Assembly (NCBI RefSeq): GCF_003634635.1
Contig: NZ_RBJB01000003.1
Coordinates: forward strand, 806,001-870,000
Origin: Marinobacter nauticus
GTDB lineage: Bacteria; Pseudomonadota; Gammaproteobacteria; Pseudomonadales; Oleiphilaceae
Reading direction: 5' to 3'
Length of the DNA: 64,000 bases
The notes beneath the pieces were generated by a model. It made no database searches. It saw only the letters and a program-made list of their open reading frames with translations, and was not told the origin of the DNA. Position numbers and translations under genes: made by a program. Positions 27,386-36,819 of this stretch are shown here, piece by piece; the stretch's first letter is position 1; each line of letters starts with the position of its first letter.

Positions 27386-27715
27386 GTGAGTGATGTACTG
27401 GAACGACTGGCACAGGTACTGGAAGCCCGCAAAGACGCGGATCCCGACACGTCCTACGTCGCCAGCCTGCATGCCAAGGGGCTGAACAAGATTCTGGAGA
27501 AGGTGGGCGAAGAGTGCACCGAGACGCTGCTGGCCGCCAAGGATGCAGAGCATTCCGGCGAAACCCGGGACCTGGTGTACGAGACGGCCGACCTCTGGTT
27601 TCACAGCCTGGTGATGCTGTCACGGTTAGGCCTGGGCCCGAAAGATATTCTGGATGAACTGGCCAGCCGCTTCGACCTGTCAGGCCTGGAAGAAAAAGCC
27701 TCCCGGAATCCGTAA
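27386..27715 (+). CDS. hisE: Phosphoribosyl-ATP pyrophosphatase HisE
   Basis: A 109-residue enzyme of the second step of histidine synthesis, in the MazG-like all-alpha fold. Recognised by [17 protein letters not shown], the metal-binding [14 protein letters not shown] and [14 protein letters not shown]. Starts with GTG at 27386, with GAGGAG upstream. A separate hisE and hisI arrangement is normal for this lineage. Confidence 0.96.
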   Translation: MSDVLERLAQVLEARKDADPDTSYVASLHAKGLNKILEKVGEECTETLLAAKDAEHSGETRDLVYETADLWFHSLVMLSRLGLGPKDILDELASRFDLSGLEEKASRNP

Positions 27716-27801
27716 AGGAGTACCCCCAAGGGGTATTTCCGCAAGGGGTAGCGGTTGGCGTACAATGTCATGCAACAGCAACATTTGAACGAGGAACCCT
27801 C

Positions 27802-28029
27802 ATGGGTATCAGCATCTGGCAACTTCTTATCGTACTTGGCATCGTCATCCTGTTATTCGGAACCAAGAAACTCCGGAACATCGGCAGCGATCTCGGCGGC
27901 GCCATCCGTGGATTCAAAAAATCCATGAACGACGAGGAAGAGAAGAACGCCGAACAGCAACCGCTGGAAAAACAGAACGCCGAGCAACAAGCCCAGGCGG
28001 AAGACAAGCCCAAAGAAAAGCAAGGCTGA
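27802..28029 (+). CDS. tatA: Sec-independent protein translocase TatA
   Basis: A 75-residue membrane protein with one N-terminal helix ([20 protein letters not shown]), the amphipathic helix ([17 protein letters not shown]) and a charged, Gln-rich tail. It polymerises to form the translocation pore for folded proteins. First gene of tatABC; AACGAGGAACCCTC provides the ribosome-binding site. Confidence 0.96.
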   Translation: MGISIWQLLIVLGIVILLFGTKKLRNIGSDLGGAIRGFKKSMNDEEEKNAEQQPLEKQNAEQQAQAEDKPKEKQG

Positions 28030-28040
28030 GCACCCCCTGA

Positions 28041-28496
28041 ATGTTCGACATCGGCTTTCTAGAGCTGCTGATCTGCGGCGTGATTGCATTGCTCGTGCTC
28101 GGCCCGGAGCGTTTGCCGACGGCGGCGCGGGCGGCTGGCCGCTGGATCGGTGGCGCCCGGCGCATGGTCAGCCAGTTCACCAGTGAACTGGACCGGCAGT
28201 TGAAGGCCGAAGAACTCCGGGAGGAGCTGCGCAAGGCGGGTGATGTGGGCCTGGACGATGTGGAGAAGACCGTGCGCGGCGCCCTGGATGAGGCGAAAAA
28301 GTACGAGCACATGATCCTGCCGGACGATCAGACCCGCAAGCCCAGGCCGGCACCGGCAACCCGGCGGGTTACGCCCCCCTCTCCGGAGGCGGGCGAACAG
28401 CCCGAACCTCCGCATGAACCCGTCAGGGATGAGACGGCGGCCAGCGATCAACCCAGTGAATCCTCACCGACCAGCCCCTCGGACAAGCATTCATGA
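28041..28496 (+). CDS. tatB: Sec-independent protein translocase TatB
   Basis: A 151-residue receptor subunit of the Tat system: N-terminal helix with MFDIGFLELLICGVIALLVLGPERLP, amphipathic helices, then a long Pro/Glu/Ser-rich tail of low complexity. With TatC it recognises twin-arginine signals. The stop overlaps tatC by ATGA. Confidence 0.96.
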   Translation: MFDIGFLELLICGVIALLVLGPERLPTAARAAGRWIGGARRMVSQFTSELDRQLKAEELREELRKAGDVGLDDVEKTVRGALDEAKKYEHMILPDDQTRKPRPAPATRRVTPPSPEAGEQPEPPHEPVRDETAASDQPSESSPTSPSDKHS

Positions 28497-29275
28497 GCGC
28501 CACCCAAGACGGCCAGCAGACATCGTCTGAACAGCAGGAAATGCCCCTGATCGAGCATTTGCTCGAGCTACGCAACCGGCTACTGAAAATGGTGTTGGCG
28601 GTGATTATCTGTTTCGCCGTCATCTATCCATTTGCCAACGAGCTCTACCTGCTGTTATCCCAGCCGTTGCGCGAACTTTTGCCGGTCGGCCAGACCATGA
28701 TCGCCACCGACATCACCTCGCCTTTCTTTGCGCCCCTGAAGCTGGCGCTGGTTCTGGCGGTATTTGTCGCCATTCCGATCATTCTCTACCAGCTCTGGAG
28801 TTTTGTGGCGCCCGGGCTCTATGCCCATGAAAAGCGCCTGGCCTTCCCGCTGTTGTTTACTTCCGTGCTGTTGTTCTACGCTGGCGCGGCTTTCGCCTAT
28901 TTCGTGGTCTTTCCGCTGGTGTTCGGTTTCTTTACCGCCATCGGCCCGGAGGGCATTGTCGAACTGCCTGACATCAGCAGTTATCTGAACTTCGTGCTCA
29001 AGATGTTTTTTGCCTTCGGTATTGCGTTTGAAATCCCCATTGCGACGGTACTGCTGATTCTGACCGGCGCCACCACGCCGCAAGACCTGGCCGCCAAGCG
29101 CCCCTATGTGGTCGTGGCCTGTTTCATCATCGGCATGCTGCTGACCCCACCAGACATCATCTCCCAGACGCTCCTGGCCGTGCCCATGTGGATTCTGTTC
29201 GAGTTCGGCATCATATTTGGTCGCCTCGCCTACCGGGAACGGGAAGAGGCCGACGGAGAAGAGCCCGAAGCCTGA
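28493..29275 (+). CDS. tatC: Sec-independent protein translocase TatC
   Basis: A 260-residue, six-helix inner-membrane protein that binds twin-arginine signal peptides. Family features are PLIEHLLELRNRLLK, the FVAPGLYAHEKR loop and the FEIPIATVLLI segment. It overlaps tatB and is itself overlapped by the rsmE-like gene (TGATG). Confidence 0.97.
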   Translation: MSATQDGQQTSSEQQEMPLIEHLLELRNRLLKMVLAVIICFAVIYPFANELYLLLSQPLRELLPVGQTMIATDITSPFFAPLKLALVLAVFVAIPIILYQLWSFVAPGLYAHEKRLAFPLLFTSVLLFYAGAAFAYFVVFPLVFGFFTAIGPEGIVELPDISSYLNFVLKMFFAFGIAFEIPIATVLLILTGATTPQDLAAKRPYVVVACFIIGMLLTPPDIISQTLLAVPMWILFEFGIIFGRLAYREREEADGEEPEA

Positions 29276-29994
29276 TGAATCTGGCCCTGCTGTTTGAGGA
29301 AGACTTCGTCGCCCCGGACCGGGTGCGTCTCCGCGGCCGTCGGCTGGAGCACCTGAAAACGGTGCTCAAAGCCGGCACCGGCCATCGCATACCGGCTGGC
29401 CGGGTAAACGGCCTGATGGGCCATGGTGAAGTGCTGTCAATGACAGAGACCGAGGCCGAATTGCTGGTAACCCTGAATCAGCAACCCCCTGCCCCCTTAC
29501 CGCTCACGCTGATACTGGCTATGCCCCGGCCCAAGATGTTCCGACGGGTACTGCAGACCTGCGCTTCTCTGGGTGTGAAGGATCTCTGGCTGATTAACAG
29601 CTACAAGGTGGAAAAGAGTTTCTGGCAAACGCCCTGGCTCACCGAGGATCATCTGAGAGAGAACCTGGCCCTCGGCCTTGAACAGGCCAAAGACACGTTG
29701 ATGCCTCAGGTCCATATCCGTAAGCTGTTCAAACCCTTTGTGGAGGATGAACTACCGACACTGCTAGGTGGCAAACAGGCACTGGTGGCGCATCCGGGCA
29801 TGGCGGCCCCCTGCCCCACCCACCTCAATGAGCCGGCTGCCCTGTGCATTGGTCCGGAAGGGGGCTTTACCGATTACGAAGTCGGAAAGCTGGAGGAGGC
29901 CGGCTGCCGGAGCGTGCATCTGGGCCCGAGAATTCTTCGGGTTGAAACCGCTGTGCCAGTGCTGATCAGCCGGCTGTTTGACGCCTGCCTGTGA
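29275..29994 (+). CDS. RsmE-family 16S rRNA (U1498) methyltransferase
   Basis: A 239-residue SPOUT-fold RNA methyltransferase. The knotted SAM site is clear (CIGPEGGFTDYE and LGPRILRVETAV). The middle part differs from classical RsmE: the ERS-type segment is replaced by NSYKVEKSFWQTPWL, the form seen in the tat-linked copy of Pseudomonas. It may be a second RsmE-type enzyme with another target. The ATG at 29275 overlaps the tatC stop; the earlier in-frame start lies inside tatC. Confidence 0.85.
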   Translation: MNLALLFEEDFVAPDRVRLRGRRLEHLKTVLKAGTGHRIPAGRVNGLMGHGEVLSMTETEAELLVTLNQQPPAPLPLTLILAMPRPKMFRRVLQTCASLGVKDLWLINSYKVEKSFWQTPWLTEDHLRENLALGLEQAKDTLMPQVHIRKLFKPFVEDELPTLLGGKQALVAHPGMAAPCPTHLNEPAALCIGPEGGFTDYEVGKLEEAGCRSVHLGPRILRVETAVPVLISRLFDACL

Positions 29995-30015
29995 ACGGGC
30001 CGGCCCCGCCACGGA

Positions 30016-30930
30016 TTACGCCGCCCGGCGCTCCCAAAGCTTCGCAACGGGCGTAATAACAAAAACCAGAATAGCACCGGCCAGCAGGCCAAACAGGCCA
30101 TCCCCGACCGTGGTGACCAGCACTTCCGGCACTGAAGAAATCATTCCGGCCACATGGTGAATGGCCCCGTACACCGCCGGTATACCATGGGTCAGAATAC
30201 CTCCGCCCACCAGGAACATTGCAATGGTGCCCAGTACCGACAGGGTTTTCATCATCCAGGGCGCCAGCCACAGAATGCCCTGCCCCAGCTTCTGAGCGAA
30301 GGCACTGGCTTTCTGGCTCAGGTAAAGGCCGGCGTCGTCCAGCTTCACAATACCCGCCACCAGCCCATACACACCGACGGTCACCATCAACGCCACGACG
30401 GTCAGCACCGCAAACTGCATTCCGAAGCTCTTGTCGGCCACGGTTCCTAACGTGATGGCGATGATTTCGGCGGAGAGAATAAAGTCGGTCCTGACAGCGC
30501 CCTTGATCTTGTCTTTCTCAACCGCTTTAAGGTTCACCTCCGGCTTTTTCAGAGCCTCCCGCAGCTCTTGCCGGTGCTTTTCTTCCTGCTCTTTGTGCAG
30601 GAACCTGTGAACCAGCTTCTCGGCCCCCTCAAAGCACAGGAAAGCACCACCGAGCATCAACAGCGGGGTAATGAGCCAGGGTACAAAAAAGCTGATGGCC
30701 AGTGCCGCCGGCACCAGAATGGCCTTGTTAATAAGCGAACCCTTGGCGACCGCCCACACCACCGGGATTTCCCGGGCAGGTCGAACACCGGTGACCTGCT
30801 GCGCATTCAACGCCAGGTCATCGCCCAGCACACCGGCGGTTTTCTTGGTAGCAGCTTTGGTCATCACCGCCACGTCATCCAGTACGGCAGCAATGTCATC
30901 AAGTAATACGAGCAGGCTGGAGCCGGCCAT
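30016..30930 (-). CDS. DUF808 (YedI-like) inner-membrane protein
   Basis: A 304-residue membrane protein of the DUF808 family with several hydrophobic segments. Typical sequence: [21 protein letters not shown] at the start, then [11 protein letters not shown] and [10 protein letters not shown]. Function unknown. It is convergent with the rsmE-like gene and stands apart from the ubi operon upstream, with 92 bases to ubiI. Confidence 0.88.
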   Translation of the reverse strand: MAGSSLLVLLDDIAAVLDDVAVMTKAATKKTAGVLGDDLALNAQQVTGVRPAREIPVVWAVAKGSLINKAILVPAALAISFFVPWLITPLLMLGGAFLCFEGAEKLVHRFLHKEQEEKHRQELREALKKPEVNLKAVEKDKIKGAVRTDFILSAEIIAITLGTVADKSFGMQFAVLTVVALMVTVGVYGLVAGIVKLDDAGLYLSQKASAFAQKLGQGILWLAPWMMKTLSVLGTIAMFLVGGGILTHGIPAVYGAIHHVAGMISSVPEVLVTTVGDGLFGLLAGAILVFVITPVAKLWERRAA

Positions 30931-31022
30931 AGACAGTTCCTTTGCAAATTGAACACGAAGGCGAGGAGTTTACGAAAACAGGCCGCCGGAAAACAGTTCC
31001 GGCGACTCAGAATGGACAACCG

Positions 31023-32249
31023 TTAGCGTTTTATACCCATAGCCTCGGCGGCAATGCGGTTCTTCAGCGGCGCCAGGTTGTCCAGCCAGCGCATACCGGT
31101 ATTGCGCAACCACCGGATGGCCAGCTCATCCCGGGCAAACAACTGCTTGAAGCCCTCCATGGCCGCCATCATCGCCAGGTTCTCGCCTTTACGGCGGCGC
31201 TGATAACGAGCCAATACGGTCTGGTCTGCCGGCGAAAGTGCGAGTTCTTTGGCCCGTCCCAGCTCGTCCAGGAGGGCCGACACATCGCCATAGCCGAGGT
31301 TTGCACCCTGGCCGGCGAGCGGGTGAATGGTGTGGGCAGCATCGCCCACCAGTGCCAGGCCGTCGGCAACATACTCCTTGGCATGACGCTGACGCAGCGG
31401 AAACGCAAAGCGGCGTGAAACGGATTCGATAACCCCGAGCTGCTGCTCAATCGCCCACTCCAGCTCCAACCGGAATTGCTCGGCCTCCAACGCCATCAGG
31501 CGGCGGGCTTCCGCCGTATCCTGTGACCAGACGATAGAGCAATAGTGCTCGTCTCCAGACTCCGTCAACAACGGCAAAAACGCCAGCGGCCCGGTGGGCG
31601 AAAAACGCTGCCACGCAGTGTACTGGTGCGGCTGCCGGGTACGGACGGTGCACACAATCGCTTGCTGATCGTAATCCCATTCCCGGGTAGCCAGTCCCGA
31701 CCACTGGCGCAGCCGCGACTGGGCACCATCGGCCCCGACCACCAGTTTGGCGGACTGCGTTCGGCCATCGTCCAACTGGATTCCGGCTCCGGCACTCCAG
31801 CCCTGCACACGCACACCATCCATCACCGTAACGTTACTGTCCGCCAGCTCGGTAAACAAAGCGCGGACAATCGACCGGTTCTCAACAATGGTACCCAGGG
31901 TATCAGCATGGAGTTCAGCCGCATCGAAGTGAATTCGACCGGTACCGTCGGCATCCCAGACCGTCATACCACGATAGCCGCAATGCCTGCCGGCCTGGAC
32001 ATGGCGCCAGGCCCCTAGACGATCCAGCAGCTGCTCACTGGCCAGGGAGATGGCGCTGACCCGGGGTTCGAAGTCATCGGTATGGCTGGCGGTCTCTCCC
32101 GGGGCCAACAGATCCTGAACCCGGGCTCCTTCCACCAGTCCGGTATTCCAGCCTTGCCGAGACAACCCCAGAGCCAGGGCCGAGCCGACCATTCCGCCAC
32201 CAACCACCAGAATGTCAAAACACGCCGCACTCACCGATTCACCTGTCAT
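31023..32249 (-). CDS. ubiI: UbiI/VisC-type FAD monooxygenase
   Basis: A 408-residue flavoprotein hydroxylase of ubiquinone synthesis (C5 hydroxylation in E. coli UbiI). It has the dinucleotide fold VVGGGMVGSALALGLSR, the second FAD motif GADGAQSRLR and LVGDAAHTIHPLAGQGANLGYGD. It overlaps ubiH by 11 bases and ends the ygfB-pepP-ubiH-ubiI operon, the same order as in E. coli. Which ring position it modifies cannot be settled by sequence alone, since UbiF and UbiM are close relatives. Confidence 0.88.
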   Translation of the reverse strand: MTGESVSAACFDILVVGGGMVGSALALGLSRQGWNTGLVEGARVQDLLAPGETASHTDDFEPRVSAISLASEQLLDRLGAWRHVQAGRHCGYRGMTVWDADGTGRIHFDAAELHADTLGTIVENRSIVRALFTELADSNVTVMDGVRVQGWSAGAGIQLDDGRTQSAKLVVGADGAQSRLRQWSGLATREWDYDQQAIVCTVRTRQPHQYTAWQRFSPTGPLAFLPLLTESGDEHYCSIVWSQDTAEARRLMALEAEQFRLELEWAIEQQLGVIESVSRRFAFPLRQRHAKEYVADGLALVGDAAHTIHPLAGQGANLGYGDVSALLDELGRAKELALSPADQTVLARYQRRRKGENLAMMAAMEGFKQLFARDELAIRWLRNTGMRWLDNLAPLKNRIAAEAMGIKR

Positions 32250-33525
32250 GTTTTTCCGCCTCGAAAGATGACACTCCGGAGCCTACCAGCGGCTTGCGCC
32301 CACCGGTGCCCATGGCTTTGCGGGCGAACCAGCGCTTGGCCCCCGGCAACAGATCCAGCCCCACCAGCCCTGCATCCCGGGCCGCGGCAACGGGCGCCAG
32401 CGGCTGCCCAAATATCCGGATCAGGGAATCGGAGAACTGCACCGTCTGCTGCCAGTCCTGCCGATGCAGTTGCTGGTAACGCCCCAGTACCGAAAGTTCA
32501 CCAATGGAAATCCCTTCATCAACCGCCCGACGAAACTGTTCCACCAGGGTCATCAATCCTCTGAGTGCCAGGTTAAAGCCCTGGCCAGCCACCGGGTGCA
32601 GGGCATGAGCGGCATTACCAACCAGCACAACCCCCGGGCGGGCGGGTTCATCTACCGTAGTCAGGTTCAGGGGATAATGATGGCACTGGCCAATGTGGGT
32701 AAAACGCCCAAGGCGCCAACCGAACCGTTCCTGTAGTTTCTGGCATTTCTGTTCATCCGGCAGTGACAGGATCTCGGCCAGTGCCTCGTCTTTCAGGGTC
32801 CAGACCAGGGCCGATTGATGCCCCGGCCGCTTAGGGGAACCATGGGGCAGCAAAGCCATGGGACCGGCCTCAGTAAAACGTTCATAAGCCGTAAACTGGT
32901 GGCTGTCGCTGGTGGAGACATTGGCAATCAGCGCGTTCTGACCATAGGCTTCGGTGCGGGCTACAAAGCCCAGCTTCTCCCGCAGCCCGGAACGCCCGCC
33001 ATCGGCGATCACCAGACAACGAGCGGTCAGTTCCTTCTGTGCGCCATCCTTGCGGATGGCCACCCGGACACCGCCAGCCACAGGCTTCATGCCTTCCACC
33101 TGAGCCGGCGCCTGCCAGCTTACTCTGGTATCAAGCAAAGCCCGCATCAGGCACAGGCCCATCCAGCGGTTGTCTGCCACATAACCCAGGGCCTCCTGGC
33201 CGTGTTCGTTGGCATGCAGACGGGTAGCGCCAAAACGGCCCCGGTCAGAAACATGAATGTGGCGGATCGGGGTGGCGTGCTCAGACAACTGTGGCCACAG
33301 CCCCAACTGATCAAAGATCAGGTGCGAGCCCCAGGCCAGTGCCGTCGACCGGCTGTCATAGCTGGGCTGGTAATCCTCCGGCAACGCCTCTGGCGACAGC
33401 GGAAACGCCTCAACTACCGTTACCTTCAGTTCCGGCACCAGGCGCGCCAGGGCCAGGGCCAGAGTTGCCCCGGCCAGGCCGCCACCGGCAATGATCAGGT
33501 CAGTATCCACGCGCTCGGTATTCAC
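32239..33525 (-). CDS. ubiH: 2-octaprenyl-6-methoxyphenol hydroxylase UbiH
   Basis: A 428-residue FAD-dependent hydroxylase of the ubiquinone pathway. Motifs are IIAGGGLAGATLALALAR, VIADGGRSGLREKLG and LVGNAAHALHPVAGQGFNLALRG. It lies five bases downstream of pepP and overlaps ubiI, indicating one transcript. Confidence 0.92.
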   Translation of the reverse strand: MNTERVDTDLIIAGGGLAGATLALALARLVPELKVTVVEAFPLSPEALPEDYQPSYDSRSTALAWGSHLIFDQLGLWPQLSEHATPIRHIHVSDRGRFGATRLHANEHGQEALGYVADNRWMGLCLMRALLDTRVSWQAPAQVEGMKPVAGGVRVAIRKDGAQKELTARCLVIADGGRSGLREKLGFVARTEAYGQNALIANVSTSDSHQFTAYERFTEAGPMALLPHGSPKRPGHQSALVWTLKDEALAEILSLPDEQKCQKLQERFGWRLGRFTHIGQCHHYPLNLTTVDEPARPGVVLVGNAAHALHPVAGQGFNLALRGLMTLVEQFRRAVDEGISIGELSVLGRYQQLHRQDWQQTVQFSDSLIRIFGQPLAPVAAARDAGLVGLDLLPGAKRWFARKAMGTGGRKPLVGSGVSSFEAEKHDR

Positions 33526-33529
33526 TGAA

Positions 33530-34849
33530 TCAGTCCGCCATCAGAGCTTCAATATCGGCAATGGTCTTCGGCACGCCCTCGGTCAGGTTTCGGCAACCCT
33601 CTTTGGTGACCACCACATCGTCTTCAATACGGATGCCAATACCCCGCCAGCGCGGCTCGACGTCGGTATTGTCGGGCGCAATATACAGCCCTGGCTCAAC
33701 GGTCAACGCCATCCCCGGTTCCAGTACCCGCCAGGCATCGCCGACCTTGTAATCGCCAACGTCATGGACATCCAGCCCCAGCCAGTGGCCTGTGCGGTGC
33801 ATAAAGAAAGGTTTGTAGGATTCGTTGGCCAGAGCATCGTCCAGGGTGCCTGCGAGCAGGCCCAGATCGATCAGGCCCTGGGTCAGCACCTTCAGCGCCG
33901 CTTCATGGGGCTGGTTCCAGTGATTGTCCGGCTTCACCGCATCGATCGCCGCGTACTGGGCCGCCAACACCACTTCGTAAAGCGCCTTCTGTTCCGGGCT
34001 GAACTTGCCGCTGACCGGGAAGGTGCGGGTGATGTCCGAGGCGTAGCATTCCAGCTCACAACCCGCGTCTATCAGTACCAGGTCGCCGTCTTTCAGCGGT
34101 GCCGCATTTTCGATGTAGTGCAGGATGCAGCCGTTGGCACCACCACCTACGATGGAGGGATAAGCGGTAGAGCGCGCACCATGCTCCATAAAGGTATGAA
34201 TCAGTTCAGCTTCAAGATTGTACTCATACCCGCCCTGACGAGCCCGCTTCATGGCCCGGCAGTGGGCCTCGGCACTGATCTGGCCGGCCTTTGCCATCAC
34301 CTTGATTTCGGCAGCACTCTTGTACAGCCGCATATCATGCAGCAGATGCTCCAGCGCCACCAGCTCCCCAGGGGGGTGCGCTCCGGAACGAACCTTGCTG
34401 CGAATCACCTTGAGCCAGTCCATCACCCGGTTATCGAATGCCGGATCCTTGCCCAGCGGATAGTAGACCCGGCTGCGGCCTTCAATCATGCCGGGCAGAA
34501 TATCGTCGATATCTGCAATGGGGAAAGCATCGTCGAAGCCGTAACGTTCGATGGCGCCCTCAGGGCCCACCAGAAAGCCATCCCAGAGCTCTTTCTCCGG
34601 GTTCCGCTCCTTGCAGAACAGCACCGCCTCACCGTGCTCGCGGCCTGGAATCAGGGCCAACACCGCTTCGGGCTCGCCGAAGCCGGTCAGATACTGAAAA
34701 TCGCTGTCCTGACGAAACGGGTGCAACACATCGCGGTTACGCACCCGCTCCGGCGCCGCTGGCAGAATAGCGATGCTGTCCGAGGCCATCCGGTCCATCA
34801 ACTTGCGACGGCGCTCGGCAAACTCTTTCACGGGAATGGTCACAGCCAT
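33530..34849 (-). CDS. pepP: Xaa-Pro aminopeptidase PepP
   Basis: A 439-residue aminopeptidase P that removes an N-terminal residue before proline. The dinuclear metal ligands are visible in LIDAGCELECYASDITRTF (two Asp), TGHWLGLDVHDVG (His), TVEPGLYI (Glu) and GIRIEDDV (Glu). Conserved position next to ygfB and ubiH. Confidence 0.95.
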   Translation of the reverse strand: MAVTIPVKEFAERRRKLMDRMASDSIAILPAAPERVRNRDVLHPFRQDSDFQYLTGFGEPEAVLALIPGREHGEAVLFCKERNPEKELWDGFLVGPEGAIERYGFDDAFPIADIDDILPGMIEGRSRVYYPLGKDPAFDNRVMDWLKVIRSKVRSGAHPPGELVALEHLLHDMRLYKSAAEIKVMAKAGQISAEAHCRAMKRARQGGYEYNLEAELIHTFMEHGARSTAYPSIVGGGANGCILHYIENAAPLKDGDLVLIDAGCELECYASDITRTFPVSGKFSPEQKALYEVVLAAQYAAIDAVKPDNHWNQPHEAALKVLTQGLIDLGLLAGTLDDALANESYKPFFMHRTGHWLGLDVHDVGDYKVGDAWRVLEPGMALTVEPGLYIAPDNTDVEPRWRGIGIRIEDDVVVTKEGCRNLTEGVPKTIADIEALMAD

Positions 34850-34861
34850 GATAGCTCCTGA

Positions 34862-35458
34862 TCAGTGCAGGGTGGGCGAATCGCCTGCCGGCTTCTCCGG
34901 CTCGTTGAACTCGGTGAACACCGCCAGCGCGCCAAGGCGCACGTACTCGGTAATTTCAAGCAGTTGCTGTTCACTTTCGTCGTCGGATTCTTCGTCCTCC
35001 GACAGCTGGCTGATGGCCACCATATCCTCGATCAGCTCCCGGATCTCATCCGGAGCCTGGCCAAGGGAAGCGCCCGCCGCCAGCGCCATGCCTTCCAGAA
35101 ATCCTCGAACCCAGGCCACCAGGGCTTCCAGTCGTTGATCGATGGCATAGTCGTCATCTGGCAATAACGGCTGAAAACTCATGTCGGTGGACTGCAATTG
35201 CTTGAGCGTTTTGCCGTAGGCGTTGTTCATAAAAGGGGCGAGGTCATCCGACTCTTCAGCCGCTTCATCAGCCAGCCCCATGTGTTCGCAAACCATGGCC
35301 AGCCACTCAGGCTCGTCAATACGGGAGCCTGCCGCCAGCCGGCCACAGAGCACGCCATGCAGCTCAGAGGGGTGGCTGAACGCCTTGTGTGCGGTAAACA
35401 CGTTAGCCCAGCGTTCAAATTCAGCCGCTAGGGCGGCGGAGGTATCGGTTTCGGACAT
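34862..35458 (-). CDS. ygfB: UPF0149 protein YgfB
   Basis: A 198-residue acidic protein of the UPF0149 family. Typical parts are FSHPSELHGVLCGRLAAGSR near the start and WVRGFLEGMALA in the second half. The function is not fixed; in P. aeruginosa YgfB affects beta-lactamase regulation. First gene of ygfB-pepP-ubiH-ubiI. Confidence 0.9.
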   Translation of the reverse strand: MSETDTSAALAAEFERWANVFTAHKAFSHPSELHGVLCGRLAAGSRIDEPEWLAMVCEHMGLADEAAEESDDLAPFMNNAYGKTLKQLQSTDMSFQPLLPDDDYAIDQRLEALVAWVRGFLEGMALAAGASLGQAPDEIRELIEDMVAISQLSEDEESDDESEQQLLEITEYVRLGALAVFTEFNEPEKPAGDSPTLH

Positions 35459-35603
35459 GAAGCTGCCGTTTCCTTAAATCGGTGGTGTACGTTCAGATAC
35501 GCGCCGGGGCGGTGCCCCGACGAATACCGTATCCTAGCATTCTGGGGAAATCCTGGCACGAATACCCGGGCAGACGGGGTTGCTTTTATCTTCACGCCAG
35601 ACA

Positions 35604-35621
35604 AAAATGTTATAACATATC
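35604..35621. promoter_or_regulatory. Candidate Zur box upstream of zrgA
   Basis: The perfect palindrome ATGTTATAACAT (35607-35618) with flanking A/T bases matches the zinc-island boxes but lacks their extra left half-site. It lies 22 bases before the zrgA start, a position expected to block transcription. No other box was seen up to the ABC transporter at 36820. Confidence 0.78.
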
Positions 35622-35642
35622 AAATATGGACAGGATGACCCG

Positions 35643-36230
35643 ATGCGCAGAAACGTTACGCCTCTCATGACCGTGGCACTGGCAAGCGCCGTACTGGCTC
35701 CGCTGACCGCGGGCGCGGCCAACAACCCCAGCGCCCATCAACATGGCCATGCGGAACTCCAGGTAGCCATAGACGCCAACACCGCCGATGTCTTTGTTCG
35801 CTCACCCGCATACAATCTGCTTGGCTTCGAGCACGAGCCACGCACAGAGCAACAGCATCGGCAACTGGCGGATCTGGAGCAGTGGCTGATGTCGACCCCT
35901 CTGATTAACACTGAGGATGGCAACTGCAACGTGGAAGATGCCAGCTTTCACAGCTCGTGGCCCGAGGCGCCCCGTCATCACAGTGACCATGCGCACGAAC
36001 ACCATGGCCACGATCACGATCACGATCACGGGCAAGCAAACGACCACAGCGATATCGAGATTACCCAATCACTGACCTGCGACGGACTTGCCGAACACCA
36101 GACACTGGCCACACCGCTGGTGAAGCACTTTCCGGCACTGGAACACCTGGATGTTCAGTGGATCGGCCCTGAAGGCCAGGGCGCCACAAGACTGGAAGTC
36201 GGCGACCAGCAATTCCGGATTGGCCGCTGA
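35643..36230 (+). CDS. zrgA: ZrgA-type (DUF2796) zinc-binding protein
   Basis: A 195-residue secreted protein with a signal peptide (cleavage after AGAA, residue 26). It carries HQHGHAELQVAID after the signal, characteristic of DUF2796, and a His/Asp-rich stretch at about 117-137 (HHSDHAHEHHGHDHDHDHG). Vibrio ZrgA is the periplasmic part of a zinc uptake system controlled by Zur. The Zur box 22 bases upstream and the nearby ABC transporter support the same role. Binding of zinc is inferred from composition and family. Confidence 0.88.
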   Translation: MRRNVTPLMTVALASAVLAPLTAGAANNPSAHQHGHAELQVAIDANTADVFVRSPAYNLLGFEHEPRTEQQHRQLADLEQWLMSTPLINTEDGNCNVEDASFHSSWPEAPRHHSDHAHEHHGHDHDHDHGQANDHSDIEITQSLTCDGLAEHQTLATPLVKHFPALEHLDVQWIGPEGQGATRLEVGDQQFRIGR

Positions 36231-36234
36231 ACCG

Positions 36235-36750
36235 TTACTCGGTGTAAGGTTCTACCGACTGCGCCACCATGGAATAGGAGGAGGTGCCGAGATCATTCTC
36301 GGTTCGCTCAATCACCAGCTCCCCCTCGATCCAGACCGGGTCGTATAGAGCCTCCAGGGTAAACCCTTCATGGTATTTTACGTGGATGATCTGGTTTGGG
36401 GGTGGTGGCGGCACATGGATGCAGGCGCCGTAGTAGGGCACCAGGAAGAACTCGAGAATGCGCATATCGTCCGTGGTTTTCAGCGGTACCACGAAGCCCG
36501 GAATCCGGCCCTCGACGTTGCCCATTTCCGGAACCACCCGCCCGGTCATGATTTCGTCCGGCAACAGGGGCGGGCCATCGCCCTCATGTTCGATTTCCGG
36601 CATAGTCTCGAGCAGCGCCAGATCTTCCGCAGGCATTAACTCAAGCCAGTCGATCTCCCGGGGCTCGGCACGGACCGCCAGGGAAACCAATAACAACAAG
36701 CCCAGTCCAAGGCAGGCAAGCGACTTGCGGAACAGAACATCAGTGAACAT
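36235..36750 (-). CDS. DUF3299 exported protein
   Basis: A 171-residue protein with a signal peptide (hydrophobic core CLGLGLLLLVSLAV, cleavage near RAEP) and the DUF3299 core, including GFVVPLKTTDDMRILEFFLVPYYGACIHVPPPPPNQ. The CxHxPPPP segment is typical of the family. Function unknown, but DUF3299 proteins accompany ZrgA/MacB-like transporters. Here it is on the opposite strand, ending four bases from zrgA, and diverges from the ABC ATPase gene. ATG at 36750 with GGAG upstream was preferred to the in-frame TTG at 36783. Confidence 0.82.
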   Translation of the reverse strand: MFTDVLFRKSLACLGLGLLLLVSLAVRAEPREIDWLELMPAEDLALLETMPEIEHEGDGPPLLPDEIMTGRVVPEMGNVEGRIPGFVVPLKTTDDMRILEFFLVPYYGACIHVPPPPPNQIIHVKYHEGFTLEALYDPVWIEGELVIERTENDLGTSSYSMVAQSVEPYTE

Positions 36751-36819
36751 CAACACGGGCTCTCCAAAAAACCAGATCAGCAACCGGCGCCATCATACAA
36801 CGGCGAGCACGATACGGAT

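Noticed and set aside
33491..34861. Plus-strand open frame of 456 codons opposite pepP
   Set aside because: Shadow of pepP; no domain, and pepP has all catalytic motifs.
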